This document shows, in pieces, positions 23,036 to 30,499 of a stretch of DNA of 64,000 nucleotides. Numbering within the stretch: the stretch's first letter is position 1; the number at the start of each line of letters is the position of its first letter. The position numbers and the translations under genes are program-made. Location of the stretch: contig CP016093.1 in assembly GCA_001664005.1 (NCBI GenBank), positions 2,487,001-2,551,000 of the forward strand. The letters run 5' to 3'. The notes under the pieces were generated by a model. It did no database searches. It was not told where the DNA came from and saw nothing but the letters and a program-made list of their open reading frames with translations. This stretch comes from Rhizobiales bacterium NRL2 (GTDB taxonomy: Bacteria > Pseudomonadota > Alphaproteobacteria > Minwuiales > Minwuiaceae).

Positions 23036-23346
23036 TATGGCGGATGATGGCGGATAAGATAAACCATCCGCCATAGTCATTTCCCCTTATGGCTCAATGG
23101 GTTATGCCGATCTATGGCGGATGGCATATGTTTTTTGAAACCTTCACGCAAGACCCCCTACAGGTAATCAATCCGGGATTACCTGTAGGGTGCTACTGGA
23201 TAAGTTTTGAAACACCTATCCGCCATCCGCCATCCGCCATAGCCAAGCCCGCAGAAAACTGGGAAAGCGCGCTATGGCGGATGCCAGACGTATTAGATGC
23301 AGGGGGTCTACAGGTAATCACGCGGTGCGGTTCTGATGGCGGATGC
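23036..23346. repeat. Cluster of nine ATGGCGGAT motifs in both orientations
   Basis: ATGGCGGAT occurs on the plus strand at 23037, 23046, 23114, 23274 and 23336. Its complement ATCCGCCAT occurs at 23066, 23218, 23225 and 23232; the last three overlap with a period of 7. Copies are often extended to TATGGCGGATG. Nine copies in 310 bases is far above chance and is the pattern expected for iterons or multiple operator sites. Confidence 0.75.
23156..23190. repeat. 14-bp perfect inverted repeat
   Basis: CCCTACAGGTAATC at 23156-23169 is the exact complement of GATTACCTGTAGGG at 23177-23190, with a 7-base spacer. A third half-site CTACAGGTAATCA lies at 23308-23320. It lies within the ATGGCGGAT cluster and looks like a protein-binding dyad rather than a terminator. 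Confidence 0.7.
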
Positions 23347-23476
23347 CGCCGTTTCGCGTGGTGCTATTGGAACACATGGGGGTGGGCAGGTAATCGCCCT
23401 GGGGTCAGGTGCCGCCCAAACGGAAAGGGCCGCCCCGGTGTTACCCAACGCGGCCCCCTCTGCGGCGTCCGCTCCA

Positions 23477-23498
23477 CCGGCTCTTTATGGGGAGCCGG
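23477..23498 (-). terminator. Hairpin downstream of the Acb2-like gene
   Basis: CCGGCTC at 23477-23483 pairs with GAGCCGG at 23492-23498 around an 8-base loop. It lies 12 bases beyond the stop of the minus-strand gene at 23511. No T-run follows, so termination strength is doubtful. Confidence 0.35.
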
Positions 23499-23510
23499 AA
23501 ACCCCAACCG

Positions 23511-23741
23511 TCAGGCGGTAACGTGTTTGACCGCCCACATAACCGCTTCCTCGGCCTTGGTCTTGGCGATGGATAGTTCCCGGCTCACGCCCATGGCCTC
23601 GCATTTGGCGAGGAAGGCGGCCCCCAGGTCCTTCAGTTCCACCATGTCCTGTTTTTCTTCATCGGTCAGCTTCCGATACTGATGACGCATGGCGTTATTC
23701 ACCACCCGCTCATCACTTGCGCTGTCTACCTTGTCGCCCAT
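23511..23741 (-). CDS. Acb2/Tad1-like small protein (putative anti-CBASS sponge)
   Basis: A 76-residue helical protein. The pattern MRHQYRKLTDEEKQDM, then LKDLGAAFL, then SRELSIAKTKAEEAVMWAVKHVT resembles the helical hairpin domain of the Acb2/Tad1 family as I recall it. Acb2 proteins of phages (including T4 Vs.4) bind cyclic oligonucleotides and block CBASS immunity. The neighbours are phage remnants, which fits. The assignment is by remembered family pattern, not by a search. The ATG at 23741 is the only reasonable start. No CBASS cyclase or effector is present in the window. Confidence 0.6.
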   Translation of the reverse strand: MGDKVDSASDERVVNNAMRHQYRKLTDEEKQDMVELKDLGAAFLAKCEAMGVSRELSIAKTKAEEAVMWAVKHVTA

Positions 23742-23822
23742 GTCATCTCTCGAGTAACTGGAAGATTAAGTACTCAATATGATTTACCGGTCGACTGTGG
23801 CGTGAGCGCGGTCACGTGATGA

Positions 23823-24407
23823 TTAGTCATCGATCCTAATAGCACCGACCATGCCCCGTTCGAAATGCCCCGGCATGTTGCAGGCGAAGGATAGCTCTGT
23901 ATTCGTATTGAAACGCCAAACGATTTCGGCTGTGTCTCCTGGTTCCAGAAGTACACTCGAAGGCTCTTTGTGATGCGGACCGGGGCCAGATCGACCATGA
24001 ACATGCTTGGCGTGATCATGAACATCGGTGCGGGTAACGACCCCTTCCCGAACCAATTTAAGAAGTTCCTCCTGATGCGCCCGATGCACAATATCTGTGC
24101 CAATATTAAATTCATGAACATTTTCACCAGTATTTTTTAGATAGAATTCTATAATCTCACCGTTTTTTATATTGATAGCATTTATCGAAAAGAAATAATC
24201 TCCTATACTTATTTCGATTCGCCGCTCCGCCATATCGGTGGAAGCGGGCGATCCAATGTTTTCTACATGATGTCCATATGCATGGCCGCTAAGTGGTTCC
24301 CCTAGCTGATCATCGAAATTCGCAAACGCCGCCGTACTTGAAACAAGAATGGCGAATACGGTGACCGTCGAGTTGAACAAGAAATCAGATTTTGAGATTC
24401 TTGACAC
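23823..24407 (-). CDS. Periplasmic cupredoxin, second copy
   Basis: A protein of 194 residues with a signal peptide ending about STAAFA. The cupredoxin domain carries type-1 copper ligands: a histidine in ENVHEFNIG, then cysteine, histidine and methionine in FACNMPGHFERGM. The start is GTG at 24407 because GGAGG sits 5 bases before it; longer frames begin at ATG 24428 or TTG 24449 without such a site. It is a diverged paralogue of the cupredoxin at 27025-27621 and has clearly lower GC than the copA/copB genes. It probably carries or buffers copper in the periplasm. Confidence 0.8.
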   Translation of the reverse strand: MSRISKSDFLFNSTVTVFAILVSSTAAFANFDDQLGEPLSGHAYGHHVENIGSPASTDMAERRIEISIGDYFFSINAINIKNGEIIEFYLKNTGENVHEFNIGTDIVHRAHQEELLKLVREGVVTRTDVHDHAKHVHGRSGPGPHHKEPSSVLLEPGDTAEIVWRFNTNTELSFACNMPGHFERGMVGAIRIDD

Positions 24408-24520
24408 AATTGCCTCCAGTTGAACCATATCTGCTGGAAAGTCGGGCAATCAGCGATTGAACCGACTGTGGGCCCCGACACCGATCTGGTATCGGGGCCC
24501 GTCGGGCAGCCAAAGAACGC

Positions 24521-25225
24521 TCAGAACATGAAGCGCGTGCCGATGACGAAGAAGACGGTGCCGGCCTCTTCGCCATCCGCCCGCGCAAGATCGGCGGTTT
24601 CGCCGAACTTCCGTTCGTAGTGGACGCCGACATAGGGCGAGACGAGCCGGTCCACCAGGTCGTAGCTGATGCGTCCGCCCACCTCCAGCGTCGGACCGAA
24701 CGCGCCCTGCCCCGCCGCCGCGTCATCGGTGAACGGCAGGTCGAACTCGATCGACGGCACGAAGACGATCCGGTTGGTGATCAGGCCCTCGTACTCCACC
24801 TCGAACCGGAAGGACGGATGGTCCGAGACGAACAGATCCGCGTCGACCTCGAACCACTGCCGGGTCAGACCGTGCAGACCGATCACACCGTGGAGCCGGT
24901 TCGGGCCCTTGGGCGTATCGAGCCGCACGCCGGCGACGGCGTCGAAGAATTCCGTCACCGGCGTCTGAAGCCGAAGCTGGTTCTCCAGCGTCTCGAAGGC
25001 TTCTTCGCCCGTGGCGTATTCCCCTTCGCTGCGCCAGACGACCTTCAACTCGTCGCTGCCGGCCAGCACGTCGAAATCCCACGCGGCAACGTCCGAACCC
25101 TCATCGACCCGGTATTCAGCCTGTTCGACCTGAATGCCCCAGATCAGCGGTTCCGCCTCGGCGGCAGGCACGGCCAGAACGGCCGGGACCAGCGCCCCGG
25201 TCAGTCTTTTCCAGAATGTGCGCAT
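24521..25225 (-). CDS. copB: Outer-membrane copper resistance protein CopB
   Basis: A 234-residue CopB/PcoB-type protein. A signal peptide of about 24 residues leads into the beta-barrel domain with WGIQVEQAEYRVDEG, LKVVWRSEGEY, AGVRLDTPKGPNRLHGVIG and a final aromatic strand ending FVIGTRFMF, as expected for an outer-membrane protein. The long Met-rich N-terminal region of pseudomonad CopB is missing. It follows copA by 3 bases and is thus translated from the same message. It probably sequesters or exports copper across the outer membrane. Confidence 0.9.
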   Translation of the reverse strand: MRTFWKRLTGALVPAVLAVPAAEAEPLIWGIQVEQAEYRVDEGSDVAAWDFDVLAGSDELKVVWRSEGEYATGEEAFETLENQLRLQTPVTEFFDAVAGVRLDTPKGPNRLHGVIGLHGLTRQWFEVDADLFVSDHPSFRFEVEYEGLITNRIVFVPSIEFDLPFTDDAAAGQGAFGPTLEVGGRISYDLVDRLVSPYVGVHYERKFGETADLARADGEEAGTVFFVIGTRFMF

Positions 25226-25228
25226 GGT

Positions 25229-26992
25229 TCAGCCGCGCTCCCTTGCATCCAGTTCCGCGGCCTTGTCCTGCGGACCGCCCTCGACGATGACCTTCCGGAA
25301 CATGCCGGCGTCGGCGTGATAGGACAGGTGGCAGTGGAACGCCCACTGACCCGGCGCGTCGACCTCGGTCTCCATGTAGACCGTGGTCCCCGGCGCCACG
25401 CTGATGACGTGCTTGACCGGGTTCCATTCGCCGCTGCCGTTGTCGAGGATCGACCACATGCCGTGCAGGTGCATGGGATGGGTCATCATGGTCGTGTTGA
25501 CGAACCTGAAGCGCACACGCTCGCCGTACTGCAGCCGGATCGGCTCGGCGTCGGCGTATTTCACGCCGTTGATGGACCACATGTAACGCTCCATGTTGCC
25601 CGTCAGCTTCAATTCGATTTCCCGCGTGGCCGGACGATGCGGGTAGAGCGGCGTCCGGGCCTTAAGATCGGCATAGGACAGAAACCGTCCGCCATCCGCC
25701 GCCTCAGGGGCAAGGCCGCTGCCCGGCGCATAGAAGGGATCGGGGCCCCGCAGCGGCTCGGTTTCTCCGTGGCCCATTGCCGCGTGGTCCATTTCCGAGT
25801 GGTCCATCGTCTCCGGCTTCGGCGCATCGTGCCCCATCGCGGCGTGGTCCATCTTCGAGTGGTCCATCGCTCCCGGCTTCGGCGGCTCGTGCCCCATCGC
25901 GGCGTGGTCCATCTCACCATGATCCATGCCGCCATGTTCGCCATGGGCCATGCCCATGTCGGCCATGGTCAGCAGGGGCGCATCGCGCAACGCCGGCACC
26001 TCGGCCGCCATGCCTTCCCGGGGCGCGAGCGTCCCGCGGCCATAGGCCGTGCGGCCCATGGATTCGGCGAAGATGGTGTAGGCGCGGTCGTCCTTCGGCT
26101 CCACGATGACGTCGAAGGTTTCGGCCACGGCGATGCGGAACTCGTCGACGGCGACCGGCTGGACCTCGTTGCCGTCGGCCTGCACCACAGTCATCTCCAG
26201 GCCGGGAATGCGGATGTCGAAATAGGTCATCGCGGAGGAGTTGATGAAGCGGAGCCGGACCCGTTCGCCGGGCTCGAACAGACCCGTCCAGTTCTGCGCC
26301 GGGCCCTTGCCGTTGATCAGCGGCGTGAAGCCCTGCAGATCCTCGATGTCCGTCGGCATCATCCGCATGTCGCCCCAGGCCTTGCGGTCGCTCAGGGCCG
26401 CACCGAAGCCCTTGTCCTCGGCATCGCCCAGGAAGTCGAACAGCGTCCGCTGTTTCCGGTTGTAGTAGTCCGGCATCATCTTGAGATTGCGCATGATGCG
26501 GTTGCCCGAATGGGGGTGCGCATCGGCGAGCTGGACGACGTACTCCCGGTCCCAGGCGTAGGGCTCGGGCTCCTTCGGCTCAATGACGATGGCGCCGTAG
26601 GCGCCGTCAGGTTCCTGGAAGCCCGTGTGGCTGTGGAACCAGTAGGTGCCACTCTGCACTATGGGAAAGCGGTAGGTGAAGGTCTCGCCGGCCGGAATGC
26701 CGGGATAGCTGATACCCGGCACGCCGTCCTGCTGATAGGGCAGGATCAGCCCGTGCCAGTGGATCGAGGTGCTTTCGGTGAGGTTGTTGGTGACTCTGAT
26801 GGTCACGTCCTCGCCCTCCCTGAACCGAAGGACAGGCCCGGGGCTGGCCCCGTTGAAACCGACACCCGTGCGGGTGAAATCTCCGGTGTCGATCTTGACC
26901 CGGTCGACGGTGATCTCGTACTCGCCCGCCGAGACGGTGCCGGCGCCCATGACGAGCGTTGCCGCGGCGAGCGCGATTGCGAAATTGCGCAT
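25229..26992 (-). CDS. copA: Copper resistance multicopper oxidase CopA (periplasmic)
   Basis: A multicopper oxidase of 587 residues. Copper ligand clusters are IHWHGL, WFHSHTG, HPMHLHGMW and HCHLSYHADAGM, so all type 1, 2 and 3 sites are present. A Met/His-rich segment about residues 350-405 has three near-identical MDH..MDHAAMGH units, which bind extra copper. The N-terminus is a plain signal peptide without an obvious twin-arginine motif, unlike most CopA. The ATG at 26992 was chosen over an upstream in-frame ATG because it starts the signal sequence. It oxidises Cu(I) in the periplasm. Not the P-type ATPase also called CopA. Confidence 0.92.
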   Translation of the reverse strand: MRNFAIALAAATLVMGAGTVSAGEYEITVDRVKIDTGDFTRTGVGFNGASPGPVLRFREGEDVTIRVTNNLTESTSIHWHGLILPYQQDGVPGISYPGIPAGETFTYRFPIVQSGTYWFHSHTGFQEPDGAYGAIVIEPKEPEPYAWDREYVVQLADAHPHSGNRIMRNLKMMPDYYNRKQRTLFDFLGDAEDKGFGAALSDRKAWGDMRMMPTDIEDLQGFTPLINGKGPAQNWTGLFEPGERVRLRFINSSAMTYFDIRIPGLEMTVVQADGNEVQPVAVDEFRIAVAETFDVIVEPKDDRAYTIFAESMGRTAYGRGTLAPREGMAAEVPALRDAPLLTMADMGMAHGEHGGMDHGEMDHAAMGHEPPKPGAMDHSKMDHAAMGHDAPKPETMDHSEMDHAAMGHGETEPLRGPDPFYAPGSGLAPEAADGGRFLSYADLKARTPLYPHRPATREIELKLTGNMERYMWSINGVKYADAEPIRLQYGERVRFRFVNTTMMTHPMHLHGMWSILDNGSGEWNPVKHVISVAPGTTVYMETEVDAPGQWAFHCHLSYHADAGMFRKVIVEGGPQDKAAELDARERG

Positions 26993-27024
26993 GTGTTGTC
27001 TTCCCTGTTTCGGATGAAGAGCGA

Positions 27025-27621
27025 TCATTGGTGCAGCCGGATCGGGCCCTTCATGCCGGATTCGTAATGCCCGGGTACATTGCAGGCGAATTCAAGTTCG
27101 GCGTCCGTGTCGAAGGTCCAGACGACCTCACCGCTCTCGCCCGGCTCAAGCAGGATGCTGTTGGCGTGATCGTGGCGCATGCCGTGCTCGCCCATCCTGT
27201 CATGATGGATCGTGTCGGCGCCCAGCACGCCCTTCTGCATCATCTCCATCATCTCGGCCTGATGGGACGAATGCATGGCCGCGGTGGCGATGTTGAACTC
27301 GTGAACCAGTTCGCCCTTGTTGGTGACCACGAAGCGGACAGTCTGGCCCTCCTCGATCGTCAGCTTCTCCGGCTCGAAACTGTTGTCGAGCATGGTGATC
27401 TCGACCGTGCGGTCGGCATTCGCCGGGTCGCCGGCGTGGCCGATCGAGCCGCGTTCACCTTTGCCATGCTCGCCGTGACCGTGGCCGCCTTCGGCCTTCT
27501 CTTGCTTGTGGCCGTGCCCCCCGTCGTGGTTCCCGGCGGCCAGTGCGGGATGGCTCGCGGCGATTCCCAGTGCGGCGCCGGCCGCAACGGCGATGAAACG
27601 CAGATTCCTGATGGTAGTCAT
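27025..27621 (-). CDS. Periplasmic cupredoxin, first copy
   Basis: A 198-residue exported protein. After the signal peptide (ending ALAA) comes a His/Gly-rich linker (GNHDGGHGHKQEK and further HGHGEHGKG) likely to bind metal. The cupredoxin domain follows with a histidine in ELVHEFNIA and the CNVPGHYESGM ligand loop. A central insert carries Met-rich MMEMMQKG. AGGAG precedes the ATG. It is the second gene of the copper operon, between a small His-rich protein and copA. Confidence 0.85.
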   Translation of the reverse strand: MTTIRNLRFIAVAAGAALGIAASHPALAAGNHDGGHGHKQEKAEGGHGHGEHGKGERGSIGHAGDPANADRTVEITMLDNSFEPEKLTIEEGQTVRFVVTNKGELVHEFNIATAAMHSSHQAEMMEMMQKGVLGADTIHHDRMGEHGMRHDHANSILLEPGESGEVVWTFDTDAELEFACNVPGHYESGMKGPIRLHQ

Positions 27622-27707
27622 GAGACAGTTCTCCTGAACGGGCGCACGCGTGGTCTCGCGGACGCCGGAAAGTCATGGCCGCCGGAGACCGGCGGACGGT
27701 GATCGGT

Positions 27708-28055
27708 TCAGGAGAAGCGTTTCGGAGGTGGCGGAACGGGCCGCAGTTCGCGACCGTCAAAAACGGCCACCGGTCCGGGCTGGCAGGTGTCCCCGCGCCA
27801 GGCGTGCGAGGGAGCCGGTGACGCCAGAGCCATGCTGGCGCAATGGCCGTGATCACAGGCCAAGACTAGCGAACAGGGCAGTTCACCGTGATCCATGGCC
27901 ATGTGATCATTCGGCGCCGAGGCGACGCCGCCGGCATCGTGGCCCGCGTGAGCGGCGAATGCCGTTTCCACGCCGCCGAACGCCAGTGGCGCGAGCAGCA
28001 GACAGAGCACGGCCGCAGCGACGTATCGACGAATATTTCGCCACCAGCGCATCAT
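27708..28055 (-). CDS. Small exported His/Cys-containing protein, first gene of the copper operon
   Basis: A 115-residue protein with an N-terminal hydrophobic segment (VAAAVLCLLLAPLAFGGV) and an exported part with AAHAGHDAGG, DHMAMDHGELPC and CDHGHCASM. It has no family I can name; DUF2946-like small copper-operon proteins are similar in size and layout. The histidines and cysteines suggest metal contact. It is the first gene after the CueR-type promoter at 28167-28197 and so should be the most directly copper-induced. Either of two consecutive ATG codons could be the start. Confidence 0.6.
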   Translation of the reverse strand: MMRWWRNIRRYVAAAVLCLLLAPLAFGGVETAFAAHAGHDAGGVASAPNDHMAMDHGELPCSLVLACDHGHCASMALASPAPSHAWRGDTCQPGPVAVFDGRELRPVPPPPKRFS

Positions 28056-28166
28056 CGGGGAAGCGAACCCCGCACGGCTCGGGCAATCAAGTCAAACGGA
28101 TGTGAACGATACCGCACGGCTAATCCATCCCGTTGGCACACTGTAAAACACTACCGACATAAACGG

Positions 28167-28197
28167 AATTCACACCTTCCTCCTGATGGAAGGTCAA
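28167..28197 (-). promoter_or_regulatory. CueR-type promoter and operator of the copper operon
   Basis: Read on the minus strand, TTGACC (28197-28192) and TGAATT (28172-28167) are separated by 19 bases. The palindrome ACCTTCC, 7 bases, GGAAGGT (28174-28194) lies between them. The 19-base spacing and this exact dyad are hallmarks of CueR-controlled promoters such as E. coli copA. Transcription would run into 28055 and the genes beyond. No cueR gene was found in the window. Confidence 0.8.
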
Positions 28198-28308
28198 GGT
28201 CATTGTTAGACGTTCCCGCTGTTCTCGCGACGTTTCGTCCGGACGGCGTTGGCATTTGGCAGGGCGCCGCCTAGCTGTAACTGCAACAACCAATAACGAG
28301 GGAAGCCG

Positions 28309-28653
28309 ATGGAAACCCTCCTTGGGCCTGCCGTGCTGGTCGCCGTGGCGGTGGGTCTGGCGATGGTGCTGCAGAAGGTCGGAGGCCGAGCGGGGCTGAC
28401 CGACCCCGGTTGCGTGCCGTGGCTTGGGGGCGGCACGCCCGAGACGCATGCCTGGCAGCGCTTCCATGTCCGCTACTACCCCATGACGCTGCTCTTCATC
28501 GCCTTCGAGATGGAGATGATGTTCATGTACCCTTGGGCCGTGGTCTACGTCGAGGAAGGCGTGAAGGCGCTGGCCGAGATGGGCATGTTCCTGGCGATTC
28601 TTTCGCTCGGCATTCTCTATGGCTGGCGCGAGGGGGTCTTCCGGTGGCAGTAG
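28309..28653 (+). CDS. Complex I-like membrane subunit A
   Basis: A 114-residue NuoA homologue with three membrane segments. The segment RYYPMTLLFIAFEMEMMFMYPW matches the NuoA core, with FEME where canonical NuoA has FDxE, so the first acidic residue is Glu67. C35 sits where the quinone-channel loop cysteine lies, but the loop around it (GCVPWLGGGTPETHAW) is changed. GAGGGAAG precedes the ATG. It is the first gene of an eight-gene operon encoding a complex-I-like membrane arm, and lies 112 bases from the divergent copper promoter. Confidence 0.85.
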   Translation: METLLGPAVLVAVAVGLAMVLQKVGGRAGLTDPGCVPWLGGGTPETHAWQRFHVRYYPMTLLFIAFEMEMMFMYPWAVVYVEEGVKALAEMGMFLAILSLGILYGWREGVFRWQ

Positions 28654-29585
28654 CCCGGCACAGGTTCCTGGCCGGCGGCGCTGCGGCGCCGGTCTTCGCC
28701 GCGGTCGGCGAGAACGGACTGGCCTCCGTCGAGGCGCTGGCCCGCCGTCCCGGCCTGCGTCTGGTTCAGAGCCCCCGGCAGGCGGCGATCCTGCTGGTGG
28801 CCGGCGAGCCAGGCCGGGCCGTCGAAGAGGCGCTCCAGCGGATCCATGATCAGCTCCCGCCGCCGCGCACGACCTTGTGGTGGGGCGCCCGGCCAATGTT
28901 CGAGGGGGAGGCGATTACCTCCGATACGGATCCGCTTCCGACGCTCAGGGCCTTATGGCTCGAACTGCTGGACGGCGCACGGCGCGGCGAAGCAGCGCTG
29001 CTGCCGGACGAGCCGCCCAACCCCTGGCGCGGACTGGGCGACCGGGGACATGGCGGCGAGGGGATGATGGGCGGCACACCCTATGGCCGGCCCATGGCGA
29101 TGACCGCCGAGGATCCCCGCGACGGCCTCGCGCTCGATCCGTACACCGCCCGCTACGGCCCCTTCCTCCCCATGCTGCCGCCCGGCCTTCAGATGGAGAT
29201 CACGACCCAGGGCGACATGATCGTGGAGGCGCGGGCGCTGCATCCGCCGTTCGGCCAGGAGCCGGCGGCACTGACCCCTTCAGCGCATGCCGCGAGACTG
29301 CTCCGCCTGCTCGGCCTGCCGCCGCTTTCCATCCGCGGCGCGCGCTGGCGCGGCGTCTTCCGCGCCATCCCGCCGGGGCTGGGGGTGGACGGCCATGGCG
29401 ACGACGTCCGCGCGCGGCTCCGTCGCTGGCTGTCGGGGGAAGCGAATGCGCCCGGCGCGCCGCCACTGGGCGAAATGCTGCCCGGCCTGGAATGGCAGGA
29501 AGCCATGCTGGTGCTGGCGAGCCACGAACTGGACGCGTTGCGGCTTGCCGTTCTCTCCGTAGACGCGCCCGGGGAGGCGGCATGA
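28644..29585 (+). CDS. Cysteine-free NuoB-like linker protein of the orphan complex I module
   Basis: A 313-residue soluble protein. Residues 34-81 align by eye with NuoB: ARRPGLRLVQSPRQAAILLVAG, then QRIHDQLPPPRTTLWWGA. All four NuoB cluster N2 cysteines are absent, and the protein has no cysteine at all. A Gly/Met/His segment (RGHGGEGMMGG, residues 134-144) leads to a second region beginning RDGLALDPYTARYGPFLP that I cannot assign firmly. The start is GTG at 28644, 10 bases inside the nuoA-like gene, after AGGGGG. Its stop overlaps the NuoH-like start. It probably caps the membrane arm in place of the redox subunits. Confidence 0.7.
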   Translation: MAVARHRFLAGGAAAPVFAAVGENGLASVEALARRPGLRLVQSPRQAAILLVAGEPGRAVEEALQRIHDQLPPPRTTLWWGARPMFEGEAITSDTDPLPTLRALWLELLDGARRGEAALLPDEPPNPWRGLGDRGHGGEGMMGGTPYGRPMAMTAEDPRDGLALDPYTARYGPFLPMLPPGLQMEITTQGDMIVEARALHPPFGQEPAALTPSAHAARLLRLLGLPPLSIRGARWRGVFRAIPPGLGVDGHGDDVRARLRRWLSGEANAPGAPPLGEMLPGLEWQEAMLVLASHELDALRLAVLSVDAPGEAA

Positions 29586-30499
29586 ACGTCCTCCTGTCGC
29601 TGCTTCTCATTGCGCTTTTCATCAGCGCGGGCGTCTGGCTCGCGGCGGTCGTTGACAGGGCGCTCGGCGCCTGGCGCGCCGGGACCCGTCCGGATGGTCT
29701 CTTCATGGGACCGTTCAGGGAAGCCGCGGCGATGCTGGCCCGGCCGCGCGCCGAGACCGAGGCCCCCGACGCGCTGTTCCGCCTGCTGGCCCCCGGCTGG
29801 TACCTGGCGCTGGCGGCGGTGAGTTTCAGCGTCGTGCCGTTCGCGCCCGGCATCGTGGCAACCGCGCCGAGCACCGGGCTGGTGCTCTGGGGCGCCTGCG
29901 AGGCGCTGGTGATCGTGGTGGTCTTCATCCACGGCTGGGCGCCGAACTCGCCGTTCCCGCTCATCGGCGCCTATCGCTACGTCGTCATCGGCCTGCCGGC
30001 CATGCTGCCTTCCATGTTCGTGCTCATCGCCGCCGCCCTGCCGGCGGAATCGCTGGCACTGCCGACGGTGGTGGAGAGCCAGCGGGAACTGTGGAACGTG
30101 GTGCGGCAACCGCTCGGTATGGTCCTGTTTCTGGCCATCGGGCTGACGATCACCTTGCGCGGTCCCTTCGACTATGCCGATCCGGAAGATCTCGCCGGCG
30201 GCACCTCTGCCGAGGAATCCGGCCCGGCGCTGGCGCTTTGGCGGCTGGCGCGGCTGGCCATGCTGGTTTCATTTTCGGCCATGGCCGCCACGGTCTTTCT
30301 CGGCGGCTTTCTCGGCCCGTGGTTGCCCGGTCCCGTGTGGCTGGCGCTGAAGGCGCTGGCGGTGATGGTCGCGACCCAGGCCGTGGGGCACCTGCTGCCG
30401 CGTATGCCGGCGCCGCGGATGCTGGCGGCGCTCTGGCTGATGGCGCTGCCGCTCAGCTTCGCCGACCTTTTGCTCGTCGGTCTGGAGTCGCTGGCATGA
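29582..30499 (+). CDS. Complex I-like membrane subunit H
   Basis: A 305-residue NuoH homologue with about eight membrane segments. The GWAPNSPFPLIGAYRYV motif corresponds to GWgSNNKYALLGaLR of NuoH. The cytoplasmic quinone-chamber loop reads LRGPFDYADPEDLAGGTSAEESG, where canonical NuoH has RtPFDLpEAEsELVaGf. The acidic pattern is reduced and shifted. The loop after helix 1 also lacks the QxRxGPnrvG motif. Quinone reaction is therefore doubtful. The ATG overlaps the previous stop by 4 bases. Confidence 0.82.
   Translation: MNVLLSLLLIALFISAGVWLAAVVDRALGAWRAGTRPDGLFMGPFREAAAMLARPRAETEAPDALFRLLAPGWYLALAAVSFSVVPFAPGIVATAPSTGLVLWGACEALVIVVVFIHGWAPNSPFPLIGAYRYVVIGLPAMLPSMFVLIAAALPAESLALPTVVESQRELWNVVRQPLGMVLFLAIGLTITLRGPFDYADPEDLAGGTSAEESGPALALWRLARLAMLVSFSAMAATVFLGGFLGPWLPGPVWLALKALAVMVATQAVGHLLPRMPAPRMLAALWLMALPLSFADLLLVGLESLA

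Larger units (their letters stand above)
22989..23510. other. Repeat-bearing gene-free stretch in the phage remnant
   Basis: No credible protein is encoded in these 522 bases on either strand. They hold the ATGGCGGAT repeat cluster, a 14-bp inverted repeat, and a hairpin near 23477. Composition is lower in GC than the flanking chromosome. The stretch may be a replication origin or regulatory region of the former phage or satellite. Confidence 0.6.

Noticed and set aside
23036-23346. CRISPR array
   Set aside because: The repeated unit is only 9 bp, occurs in both orientations with irregular spacing, and no cas genes are present.
25229-26992. P-type copper ATPase CopA
   Set aside because: The gene encodes the multicopper oxidase also named CopA; no DKTGT or CPC motif is present.
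24620-27067. Very long plus-strand open frame antisense to copA and copB
   Set aside because: It is the complement of two clear copper genes with catalytic motifs. Its predicted protein has no family features and is only the product of high GC in the opposite frame.
28309-28653. Nuo genes as the housekeeping complex I of the host
   Set aside because: NuoC-G and NuoI are missing, the NuoB-like protein lacks all cluster ligands, and the genes lie inside a mobile island.
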